45,991 nt of DNA from Roseiarcus sp035656495 (lineage in GTDB: Bacteria > Pseudomonadota > Alphaproteobacteria > Rhizobiales > Beijerinckiaceae), in the NCBI GenBank assembly GCA_035656495.1, contig DASRSL010000263.1, positions 1-45,991 on the forward strand. Reading direction: 5' to 3'. Of this stretch, positions 17,348 to 24,768 are shown in pieces. The notes under the pieces were generated by a model. It ran no database searches, was not told where the DNA came from, and saw only the letters and a program-made list of their open reading frames with translations. Both the position numbers and the translations under genes were made by a program. Numbering within the stretch: position 1 is the stretch's first letter; each line of letters begins with the position of its first letter.

Positions 17348-18037
17348 ATGGTCAAGCCGATCGGAAAATCCGTCGAAACGATGGCCGCCAAGGGAGAGGC
17401 CACGGTGGAAAAGCTGCTCGACGCGGCCGTCCACGTGATCCGCTCGAAGGGCTATTCGGCCGCCCGGATCGAGGACATCTGCGCCGAGGCGGGGCTGACC
17501 AAGGGCGCCTTCTTCCACCACTTTCCCAGCAAGGAGGCCTGCGCCGTCGCGGCCGCCGCGCATTTCGCCGCCCGCGCCGACGCAATCTTCGACGGCGCCC
17601 CCCACAGCCGCCTCGCCGATCCGCGCGCCCGCGTGATGGGCTATGTCGATTTCCGCAAGGCGATCCTTCAGGGCGACCTGCCGCAGTTCACCTGCCTGCT
17701 CGGCACGATGGTGCAGGAGGCCTACGACACCCATCCGGCGATCCGCCAGGCCTGCGACCGCTACATCAGCATGCATGCGGAGCGGCTCAAGGCCGACATC
17801 GCGGAAGCGAAGGCGCTCCATGCGCCCGACGCAAAATGGAGCCCGGCGAGCGCCGCGCTGTTTTCCCAGGCGGTCCTGCAGGGCGCCTTCGTCCTCGCCA
17901 AGGCCAGGCACGGCCCAAGTGTCGCCGCCGACTGCCTTGATCATCTGAAGCGCTATTTCGAAGGGCTGCTGCCGATTGCCTCGACGTCGCGAACATTCAA
18001 CAGGCCTTTGGGCCGAACTGAAGGAGGAGAATCATGA
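17348..18037 (+). CDS. TetR/AcrR-family repressor
   Basis: 229 residues. The N-terminal HTH (about 17-65) shows K-L-L-D-A-A-V-H-V-I, the recognition region I-E-D-I-C-A-E-A-G-L-T-K-G-A-F-F-H-H-F and P-S-K-E-A, all standard TetR. The C-terminal half is the ligand-binding and dimer domain. The ATG at 17348 sits 8 nt past the predicted -10; an internal ATG at 17381 is the alternative if transcription starts later. The inverted-repeat operator at 17321-17336 is the likely binding site. Its stop overlaps the next VOC gene as ATGA (18034-18037), so repressor and VOC protein are co-translated. Likely an electrophile- or aldehyde-responsive switch; the ligand is inferred only from neighbours. Confidence 0.92.
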   Translation: MVKPIGKSVETMAAKGEATVEKLLDAAVHVIRSKGYSAARIEDICAEAGLTKGAFFHHFPSKEACAVAAAAHFAARADAIFDGAPHSRLADPRARVMGYVDFRKAILQGDLPQFTCLLGTMVQEAYDTHPAIRQACDRYISMHAERLKADIAEAKALHAPDAKWSPASAALFSQAVLQGAFVLAKARHGPSVAADCLDHLKRYFEGLLPIASTSRTFNRPLGRTEGGES

Positions 18038-18816
18038 CTAACCCGTCCGACACGCTCGGCAGGTTCATCTGGTACGACCAAATGTCCAACGACCTTGCGG
18101 GGGCCGAGACCTTCTACACCAAGGTCGTCGGCTGGGCGCTCGCGCCCAACACCATGAACGATCAGCGCTACACGCTGCTCAAGGCCGGCGATAGGATGGT
18201 CGGCGGCCTGATGCCGATCCCGGTCGACGCGGCGAAGATGGGCGTGCAGCCCGCCTGGATGGGCTACATCGCCGTGGACGACGTCGCCTCCTACGCCGAC
18301 AAGGTGAAGGCCGCCGGCGGCGCAATCCATCGCCCGCCGAGCCCGATCCCCAATGTCGGGACCTTCGCCGTCGCCGGCGATCCGTCCGGCGCGGGATTTC
18401 TGCTGTTCAAGCCGAACGGCGGCGAGGCGCCTCCGCCTCCCGCGCCCGGGACGCCCGGCCACATCGGCTGGCACGAGTTGCACGGCGGCGATCCGGAAGC
18501 CTCATTCGCCTTCTACTCCGGTGTGTTCGGCTGGACGAAGGGCGAGGCGATGGATATGGGCCCGATGGGCAAGTACCAAATCTTCACCACCAGGGGCCAG
18601 CAGACCGGCGGGATGATGAAGAAGATGGCGCAGGAGCCGGTGGCGCACTGGCTCTACTATATCAACGTCGAGGCGATCGACGCGGCCGTGGAGCGGGTCA
18701 AGTCGGCGGGTGGCCAGGTTCTCAACGGGCCGATGGAAGTCCCCGGTGGAGCCTGGATCATCCAGGGCCTCGATCCGCAGGGCGCGGTGTTCGCCCTGGT
18801 CGCGCCGAAGCGCTGA
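18034..18816 (+). CDS. tandem VOC superfamily protein 2
   Basis: 260 residues, again two VOC modules (about 1-130 and 142-260) with a Pro-rich joint (P-P-P-P-A-P-G-T-P-G). Signature pieces are F-I-W-Y-D, E-T-F-Y-T-K-V-V-G-W and D-P-S-G-A-G-F in the first half; W-H-E-L-H, F-A-F-Y-S-G-V-F-G-W and D-P-Q-G-A-V-F in the second. The start overlaps the tetR stop as ATGA with AAGGAGG just upstream, so translation is coupled. It is the paralogue of the gene at 16479, and the two flank tetR, which suggests a local duplication. The substrate is unknown; a role in neutralising reactive small molecules is inferred from the cluster. Confidence 0.87.
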   Translation: MTNPSDTLGRFIWYDQMSNDLAGAETFYTKVVGWALAPNTMNDQRYTLLKAGDRMVGGLMPIPVDAAKMGVQPAWMGYIAVDDVASYADKVKAAGGAIHRPPSPIPNVGTFAVAGDPSGAGFLLFKPNGGEAPPPPAPGTPGHIGWHELHGGDPEASFAFYSGVFGWTKGEAMDMGPMGKYQIFTTRGQQTGGMMKKMAQEPVAHWLYYINVEAIDAAVERVKSAGGQVLNGPMEVPGGAWIIQGLDPQGAVFALVAPKR

Positions 18817-18886
18817 AGTCGAGCGGGCCCTGCGTCGGCGGGGCCCGCAATATCCACCCGGCCCTTCGTTCAAGGAGTTCAAGCCC

Positions 18887-19717
18887 ATGAACGCCAATGC
18901 TCCGCTCGTTCCAGCCATCGAGCTTGCGCGCGCCAACCCGGTTCGCATCCCCAATGAAAGCCCGGAATATCGGGCGGCCCGCACGGCCCTGCTCGCCGAG
19001 GAGATCGAATTGCGCCGCCACATCGAGCGAGTCGCCGCGCAGCGCCGGGCGCTGCCGTCGGGCGGCCGAGTGGTCGGCGACTATCGCTTCGAGGGCGAGG
19101 ACGGCCCGACTGACCTCGCCGGACTGTTCGGCGACAAGCCGACGCTGATGATCTACAGCTACATGTTCGGGCCCGAGCGGGCGCGCCCCTGCCCGATGTG
19201 CACGAACCTGCTCGGCGCGTGGGAGGGCAACGCGGCCGACATCGGTCAGCGCGTCTCGCTCGCCGGCGTCGCCCGCTCGCCGATCGAGCGGCTCATCGCC
19301 TGGAAGCGCGAGCGCGGCTGGAAGAATCTGCGCCTCTTCAGCGATCTCAACGGCGCCTATTCGCGCGACTATTTCGGCGTCGCCCCCGACGGCTCGGACA
19401 TTCCCGCCCTCAACGTGTTCACCCGCCGCGACGGGACGATCCGCCACTTCTGGTCGGGGGAGATGACCGGATCGACCGCGGACCCAGGCCAGGACCCACG
19501 CGGCGCGCCTGACCCGGCGCCGCTGTGGATGGTGCTCGACATGACGCCGGAAGGGCGCGGCGGGGTGTGGTATCCGAAGCTCGAGTACGACGCCCGAGTC
19601 CGGCCCTCCCCATCATTGCGATCGCCGAGCGCTTACGACGGGGGAGGCAAGCGCCGTCCCCGCGGCGGTGGATTGCTTCGCCTCGCAAGGACGGCCCCGA
19701 CAGAACATGGCTCATGA
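18887..19717 (+). CDS. DUF899 thioredoxin-like protein with repeat-derived C-terminus
   Basis: 276 residues. The ATG at 18887 has AAGGAG at 18872-18877. DUF899 proteins have a thioredoxin-like fold, and here the C-P-M-C redox pair (R-P-C-P-M-C-T-N-L-L near residue 105) is present, together with Y-S-Y-M-F-G, L-R-L-F-S-D and L-N-V-F-T-R-R-D-G. The recognisable domain ends at W-Y-P-K-L-E-Y-D near residue 236. The final ~40 residues, rich in Arg, Pro and Gly, are encoded by a dispersed intergenic repeat (19605-19697) that has replaced the native stop. It is probably part of the VOC/TetR transcription unit (70 nt gap). The biochemical role of DUF899 is not established. Confidence 0.85.
   Translation: MNANAPLVPAIELARANPVRIPNESPEYRAARTALLAEEIELRRHIERVAAQRRALPSGGRVVGDYRFEGEDGPTDLAGLFGDKPTLMIYSYMFGPERARPCPMCTNLLGAWEGNAADIGQRVSLAGVARSPIERLIAWKRERGWKNLRLFSDLNGAYSRDYFGVAPDGSDIPALNVFTRRDGTIRHFWSGEMTGSTADPGQDPRGAPDPAPLWMVLDMTPEGRGGVWYPKLEYDARVRPSPSLRSPSAYDGGGKRRPRGGGLLRLARTAPTEHGS
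19605..19697. repeat. dispersed CATTGCGA-type intergenic repeat, inside the DUF899 ORF
   Basis: The left part CCATCATTGCGATCG and the right part GGTGGATTGCTTCGCCTCGC, followed by AAGGACGG, match the arms of a Rhizobiales intergenic repeat whose usual form pairs GTCATTGCGAGCGAAGC with GCTTCGCTCGCAATGAC (from memory). It lies within the reading frame of the DUF899 gene. A degenerate related stretch is at 39375-39460. Confidence 0.6.
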
Positions 19718-19753
19718 AACAACCCTGAATTTCGATTCTCCGGAGAAACCAGA

Positions 19754-20113
19754 ATGCGCGTCATGGTCATCGTCAAAGCGACCGAAGATTCGGAAGCCGG
19801 CAAGATGCCGAGCCCAGAGCTCATCGCCGAGATGGGCAAGTTCAACCAGGCGCTGATCGAGGCCGGCGTCATGCTCGACGGCGGCGGCCTCAAGCCGACC
19901 AGCAAAGGCGCGCGCGTCGCCTTTTCCGGCCAGGACCGCGCGGTCGCGAAGGGCCCGTTCGGAAACGTCGGCGAGCTCGCCTCCGGCTACTGGATCTGGA
20001 AGGTCAAGGACCTCGACGAGGCGATCGACTGGGTCAAGCGCTGCCCCAATCCGATGCCGGGGCCGTCGACGATCGAGATCCGCGAGCTCTATGAGATGGA
20101 GGATTTCGCTTGA
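19754..20113 (+). CDS. YciI/DGPF-family protein
   Basis: 119 residues, typical of the YCII (DGPF) family. The ATG at 19754 has GGAGA about 7 nt upstream. Seen: a first strand M-R-V-M-V-I-V-K-A, the helix F-N-Q-A-L-I-E-A-G-V, the family turn D-G-G-G-L-K-P-T, a mid-protein D-R-A-V-A-K-G-P-F-G-N-V-G-E-L-A (the position of the D-G-P-F motif, here A-K-G-P-F) and G-Y-W-I-W-K-V. The fold is ferredoxin-like. Some relatives are chloromuconolactone dehalogenase-like, but most are uncharacterised. It follows DUF899 by 36 nt and looks like the last gene of the TetR cluster. Confidence 0.88.
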   Translation: MRVMVIVKATEDSEAGKMPSPELIAEMGKFNQALIEAGVMLDGGGLKPTSKGARVAFSGQDRAVAKGPFGNVGELASGYWIWKVKDLDEAIDWVKRCPNPMPGPSTIEIRELYEMEDFA

Positions 20114-20224
20114 TTGCGGGGACTGTCGGAGTTCGTCCTGCGGGCGGCCCAATCCCTGCCGCAGGGAAAAGATCAGCGAAACTCTTGAATTTGGGCCGAT
20201 TCGGGGGGAAACGGAGCCGAAAAG

Positions 20225-20345
20225 CTCAATGATTCTGATTGTTTCCGGCAAAATTCCCTACGCAGGCGAACAGGGACTTTTTTCGGCCCATCAGGGAATC
20301 AAAGTTCCCTGTTCGACAAAATGCAGGGACAACTCGGTCGTTGCT
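20225..20345. repeat. AGGGAA/TTCCCT-rich dispersed repeat fragment
   Basis: Between 20114 and 20381 there is no credible gene. The stretch carries alternating AATTCCCT, CAGGGAC, CAGGGAATC, GTTCCCTG and GCAGGGAC words that can pair with one another in several ways. I recall near-identical intergenic sequence in other Rhizobiales genomes, where it is sometimes mis-annotated as short proteins. Its function is unknown. Confidence 0.5.
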
Positions 20346-20381
20346 CCCGCAAGCGGGAGACGGCTGCGCCCGGGGCCGCCG

Positions 20382-21242
20382 TCAGTAGAATCCGATCGGA
20401 AAGTATTTGAGATAGAGCTCCGTATAGACGCCCTTCGAGAAAAGCTGGGCGAGGGCCCAGTTCAGCGCCTTCCGCAGCACGACGTCGTCGGTTCGCACTG
20501 CAATGCCGACGCCCTCCCCGAAATAGCGGCTTTCGCAATAGGGGCCGCCGACGAAATGGCAGCAATCCGCCGAAAGCCCGCTGTTCAGCCATACCGCGAG
20601 AGTGAGGCTGTCGGCGAAGGCGACGTCGATTTCGCCCATGCGCAAAGCCGTCTGCAGCGCCGGGACGTCCGGATAGGCTTTCGGCTTCGCGCCTGGGAAG
20701 AAATCCTTGATGTAGGCTTCGTGCGACGATCCGCCGACGACGCCGACCGTCTTTCCTTTCAGCCCGCCCGCGGTCACGTCGAAGGGAGCGACGCCTTTGC
20801 GGACGACGAAGCGGGCGGGGGTCTGATAATAGGGCTCTGAGAAGTCGATCCGGGCGCGGGTCTGATCCGTCGCGGCGATCGAAGCGACGACGGCGTCGCC
20901 CTTTCCCGCCACGAGCGCGTCGATCAGAGTGTCGAAGCGGCGCGCCTGGATCGTGCAGGCGATCTCCAGTTGCTCGCAGACCGCGCGGGCGATCGCGACG
21001 TTGAACCCGGCCAAGTTTCCATCCTTGAGCGCGAAGTCGAGCGGCGGGTAATCGTCGCTGGTCAGGAAGCGGATCGCCCGGATGCCGGAGAGGTCCGGCT
21101 TCTCGAGACGCAACCCCGGATCGGCGAAGCTCGGAACCTCAACCCCGTCCATTGCGGCAGCCGCGATCCTTCCGCTGGGGAAGGCGAGCGCCAGGACCAA
21201 GCCTACGCAAAAAAAGATTGATCGGACGCCAAAGTTTACCAT
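20382..21242 (-). CDS. periplasmic solute-binding protein (SBP family 3)
   Basis: 286 residues with the ATG at 21242. The longer open frame runs over the divergent gene and is rejected. Residues 1-30 form a signal peptide (S-I-F-F-C-V-G-L-V-L-A-L-A-F, cleavage near A-A-A-A). The mature part is a two-lobed binding fold: D-D-Y-P-P-L-D-F, G-F-N-V-A-I-A-R-A-V-C, F-D-T-L-I-D-A-L-V-A-G-K-G-D, the family-3 signature A-R-I-D-F-S-E-P-Y-Y-Q-T-P-A-R-F-V, and G-K-T-V-G-V-V-G-G-S-S. Members bind amino acids or other small polar solutes for ABC import or signalling. No permease or ATPase gene is nearby, so it is an orphan here. Four cysteines in the C-terminal third may form disulfides. Confidence 0.88.
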   Translation of the reverse strand: MVNFGVRSIFFCVGLVLALAFPSGRIAAAAMDGVEVPSFADPGLRLEKPDLSGIRAIRFLTSDDYPPLDFALKDGNLAGFNVAIARAVCEQLEIACTIQARRFDTLIDALVAGKGDAVVASIAATDQTRARIDFSEPYYQTPARFVVRKGVAPFDVTAGGLKGKTVGVVGGSSHEAYIKDFFPGAKPKAYPDVPALQTALRMGEIDVAFADSLTLAVWLNSGLSADCCHFVGGPYCESRYFGEGVGIAVRTDDVVLRKALNWALAQLFSKGVYTELYLKYFPIGFY

Positions 21243-21312
21243 GACAGCACAGAAAATCTCGTATCCAATGGAGGGGCGGTTCGATCGCGCGCGCCAGGGG
21301 GGACGCAGCGCC

Positions 21313-23271
21313 ATGGTTGACGTCTCACAGGAAGCTCGCGCGCCATCGACGGTCGCGGACCGCAGGTTTGCCCGGCCGCCCTCCGTCGGCGACCGCCCGA
21401 TCAGGCCGTTTGGCTTCCCGCTTCCGCCGGAACTCGAATTTCTTACCCGGCATGGAGTCTCCCGGAACAGTCTGTTGCGCGCCCTCGCCACCACGCCGCA
21501 GGGGGTCGAGCCGCTGGACGCCCTTCTCGGAGAAGGGATCGTCGCCGAAGAGCATTATTATCACGCGCTGGCGCAATATTTGGGCTGCGCGTATTTCGTC
21601 GGAGAGCAGCCATTCGCCAAACATTTCGACGCCGTCAAAGGCCTGAGATGCGGCGTTGCTCCCCTCGCTCCGCACGGCGGCGGGCCGCGGGCCGTCATTG
21701 CGCCCCGCGCGCCGTTGGTGCCGGGCCTCATCGAGATGAGGGCGTCGGGCCGGCTCGCTCCGGAGAGTTTCGCCGTCGCTTCCCCGAGCCGATTCGCGGC
21801 GCTTGTCCGGATGCGGCGCGGAGAGGCGATCGTCGCGGACGCGCTCCGGCGCCTTCCCGACCGCCTTTCGGCGAGACGCGCGATGAGCGGCGCCCAGATC
21901 GCCGCCGCGGCCCTTGTCGCTGTCTGCGCCGCCGCGCTCGGCGCCGCAGATTTCCATGCGCTGACCGGCGCAGCGTCAGCCATGCTCTGGCTGCTGTTTT
22001 CGGCCTCGATCGTCCTGCGTTCGGCCGCCGCCATCGCGCATGCGGACGACATTCGGCCGAAAGCGCTCTCCGACGACGAGCTCCCGGTCTATTCGGTGGT
22101 CGTCGCCGTCTATCGCGAGGCGGACGTCGTCGAGGATCTCGTCAGGGCGCTCGACGGCTTCGACTATCCGAAGAGCAAGCTGGACATAAAGCTCGTCGCG
22201 GAGCGGCGGGACGACGAAACGCTGTCGCGCATTCTGGGGCTGCGGTTGCCGGCGCGCTACGAGCTCGTCGTTGCGCCCCCGGGAGCGCCGGCCACGAAGC
22301 CGCGCGCGCTAGACATCGCCTTGGCCACGGCGCGTGGCGAGCTCATCGTCGTCTATGATGCGGAAGATGCGCCCTCGCCCGACCAGCTGCGGCTCGCCGC
22401 GTCGCGTTTCGCGGCCGACCGCGGCCTCGACTGCCTCCAGGCCCGTCTCACGATCAGGAACGCCGACGACTCGTGGCTGTCGAAACTTTTCGCCGTGGAA
22501 TACGCCGTCCTGTTCGATCTGATCAATCCGGGCCTCTGCGCGCTCGGCCTGCCGGTCCCGCTCGGCGGGAGCTCCAACCATTTCCGCGTCGCGAGCCTGA
22601 CCCGCGCGGGCGGCTGGGACGCATGGAACGTCGCCGAGGACGCCGATCTCGGCGTCCGGCTGGCGCGCTGCGGCTGCAGAGTCGGCAGCCTGAGCTCCGA
22701 CACGTCGGAGGAAGCGCCTCACGAGCTCGTCAACTGGTTCCGTCAGCGCGTGCGCTGGCAAAAGGGCTGGATGCAGACCTCAATCGTCCACTCGCGCGAG
22801 CCGGCCAGCGTTCTCTCGGCCCTCGGCGGGCTTGGCGCCCTTTCCGCGACGGTCCTGATCGCGGGCTGCGTGCTGAGCGCGCTGTTCTGGCCGGCCTTCG
22901 CCCTCGACGTGCTCATGCGCGCGTTCGAGGCCGGGCGCGGCGTCGCCTCGGCCTGGCGCGAGGCGACGGACGTCTTCGTCTATATCCTCGCCCTGGCCGG
23001 AATCTGGGCGCTGGTCGTGCCGGCCGTCGTCGCCGCGAAATTGCGCCGGATCGATCTGACCGCGAAGATCTTTGCGCTGGCGCCCCTCTACTTTGTTCTC
23101 GTTTCCCTCGCCGCCTGGGCCGCGATCCTCGATCTCGCGCTGCGTCCCCATTATTGGTCGAAAACCGAGCACGGCCGCGCGCGCCTGACGGCAGCCGCGA
23201 AACCCTCGCGCCGACCCCTCTCCCGCAAGCTTGCGACGGGCTTTTCCTCCTCCCGCACAGCTCGTTTTTAG
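21313..23271 (+). CDS. XagB-like membrane glycosyltransferase (GT2) with GspE-N-type domain
   Basis: 652 residues. The ATG at 21313 is preferred for the AGGGGGG upstream; an ATG at 21241 is alternative. Residues about 41-165 resemble the GspE/MshE N-terminal domain (L-L-G-E-G-I-V-A-E-E-H-Y-Y-H-A-L-A-Q-Y-L-G). Two membrane helices lie at about 195-245. The GT2 domain (258-490) has V-V-V-A-V-Y-R-E, V-Y-D-A-E-D, N-V-A-E-D-A-D-L-G and the processive Q-R-V-R-W motif at 478-482. At least three further helices follow between 500 and 610. The architecture is that of XagB and related exopolysaccharide synthases, so it likely polymerises a surface glycan from UDP-sugar and exports it; galU lies in the same window. 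Confidence 0.88.
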   Translation: MVDVSQEARAPSTVADRRFARPPSVGDRPIRPFGFPLPPELEFLTRHGVSRNSLLRALATTPQGVEPLDALLGEGIVAEEHYYHALAQYLGCAYFVGEQPFAKHFDAVKGLRCGVAPLAPHGGGPRAVIAPRAPLVPGLIEMRASGRLAPESFAVASPSRFAALVRMRRGEAIVADALRRLPDRLSARRAMSGAQIAAAALVAVCAAALGAADFHALTGAASAMLWLLFSASIVLRSAAAIAHADDIRPKALSDDELPVYSVVVAVYREADVVEDLVRALDGFDYPKSKLDIKLVAERRDDETLSRILGLRLPARYELVVAPPGAPATKPRALDIALATARGELIVVYDAEDAPSPDQLRLAASRFAADRGLDCLQARLTIRNADDSWLSKLFAVEYAVLFDLINPGLCALGLPVPLGGSSNHFRVASLTRAGGWDAWNVAEDADLGVRLARCGCRVGSLSSDTSEEAPHELVNWFRQRVRWQKGWMQTSIVHSREPASVLSALGGLGALSATVLIAGCVLSALFWPAFALDVLMRAFEAGRGVASAWREATDVFVYILALAGIWALVVPAVVAAKLRRIDLTAKIFALAPLYFVLVSLAAWAAILDLALRPHYWSKTEHGRARLTAAAKPSRRPLSRKLATGFSSSRTARF

Positions 23272-23838
23272 ACGGGAGCGCTTCCGGCTTTCGCGCGAGC
23301 GGAGAACTTAGCGAGTATGCGGGCCCCACGCGCGGACGCCCAGAAGCACCTTCGGCGCCCGCCTGAGGCTTTCTCGATCCCGGTCTCTCCCAGCGAGTTC
23401 AGAATATATTCAGCGGCCCTATAGAGACCGCTCCGCATATGTCGATAGCCTGTGGCTGACCCCGAGCCCAGCCTATTTGCACCATAACGGTCTGCCTCGC
23501 CGCTCGGGGTTCAGCGTGTCTCGCGATCCGTCAGCCAGAAGGCGCTGATCCAACAATTACGAGGGATGGAGGCGCACGGCGTCGTCGGTCGGAAAGTGCG
23601 CCGATAGGCGCCGCCGAGGGCCCAATCCCGACGCGACGATGACTTCAGCGACTCCGACACGCTGGCGCCATCCTAAACCGCTTTCTGTTGCCCTTCGTCG
23701 CCCGTCCAAAGGCCAAACGGCGGTTTGCCGAGCCCACGGGTTTTGAAGGCGCGCTCGAACCGCTGTGGATCATTGTGGACGCTATTGCTCGAACGGCTGT
23801 CGACGGCGCCAGCCTAGGCTCACGGAAAACGGCGAAAA
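23272..23838. other. 567-bp gene-poor stretch with a large inverted repeat
   Basis: No recognised gene. CTGACCCCGAGC at 23456-23467 pairs with GCTCGGGGTTCAG at 23502-23514 (one bulged base, 34-nt loop). A plus-strand open frame just before the CBS gene (about 23660-23860) has no start or recognised similarity and is not called. Confidence 0.5.
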
Positions 23839-24279
23839 TCAAACGTGACGGGTCGTGATCATCACCTCGCGGAGCACATTCACCTCCTCACGCGAGTCCC
23901 TGAGCCGCCAGGCCATGACGTCCCGGATGGACAGTATGCCGACCACCTTCGCGCCGTCGACGACCGGCAGATGGCGGATGTGATGCTGGGCCATGAGCTT
24001 CTCCGCCTCGCTCATGCTGGCGTCCGGACGGCAGGTGACGACCTCGCGCACCATCAGATCGCGCGCGCGCCGCTCGACGAGCCTGGCGCCGTCCCTGGCG
24101 AAGGCGCGCACGATGTCGCGCTCGGAGAGGATTCCGACCAGCGCTCCATGTGCGTCGACGACCGGCATGGCCCCGATGTGGAGCGAGCTCAGCCGCGTCG
24201 CGAACGCGACGATCGACTCTTCGGGTATGCAGGTCGCCAGGGTTTGCCGGTTCAATTGAAGCGCGTCCGACGCCTTCAT
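23839..24279 (-). CDS. CBS-pair protein
   Basis: 146 residues from the ATG at 24279, preferred over 24297 because GGGAGAG stands 6 nt before it. Two CBS repeats make up the whole protein: about 6-62 (I-G-A-M-P-V-V-D, G-I-L-S-E-R-D-I-V-R) and 73-125 (V-T-C-R-P-D-A-S-M-S-E-A, I-R-H-L-P-V-V-D, G-I-L-S-I-R-D-V). Stand-alone CBS pairs bind adenosine nucleotides (AMP, ATP, SAM, NADH) and regulate partner enzymes or transporters. The S/R-D residues that usually contact ribose are present in both repeats. No partner gene is adjacent. Confidence 0.92.
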   Translation of the reverse strand: MKASDALQLNRQTLATCIPEESIVAFATRLSSLHIGAMPVVDAHGALVGILSERDIVRAFARDGARLVERRARDLMVREVVTCRPDASMSEAEKLMAQHHIRHLPVVDGAKVVGILSIRDVMAWRLRDSREEVNVLREVMITTRHV

Positions 24280-24768
24280 GGTGACTCTCCCGTCCATTGC
24301 TCCTAGCCCAGCTTGCGCCCGAACTCCGACTGAAAAACGACATTCGCCGGATGGCTGGGGATTGAGAGGCTCGGTCTGAGAGAACTCAAGGCTTGCGACA
24401 ATCCCCGCTGCGCCGCTTCGCCCCCTCCGTCCAGGCGGCTTGCGCTGCGCCCGAATTTGGTGTTCGACCGCCGAAGAAAATCCGCTGAGCGATTACGGCG
24501 AGAATCGGGGCCGCTTCCGCGCAACCGCCTCAAAATGCTTTAATTTTTGCTGGACGCTTCGATCGCCGTGCCGTCCGCGCGAGGAGAAATTTGCTGTTAA
24601 ATCCGCTGTTCTCAGCGATTTCGGCCATGGACGGACCGGCACGACCTGGGAACAAGCCGCCGCCTTCGGCGCTGCGACAAGCGGATTGACTTGCAATTCG
24701 AGGCCTCTAGGGTGCGCGCCCTTCGCTCGGGCCTTTGCGAGAGGTCCGGGCGTTCCTTGAGAGACGGA
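24280..24768. other. 489-bp intergenic region upstream of lysK and the CBS gene
   Basis: Both flanking genes are transcribed outward, so promoters for both must lie here. I see no coherent small gene, repeat or strong hairpin. Confidence 0.45.

Noticed and set aside
23645..23842. 65-codon minus-strand ORF beside the CBS gene
   Set aside because: No family resemblance or ribosome site; an opposite-strand frame over the same bases looks just as plausible, so neither is called.
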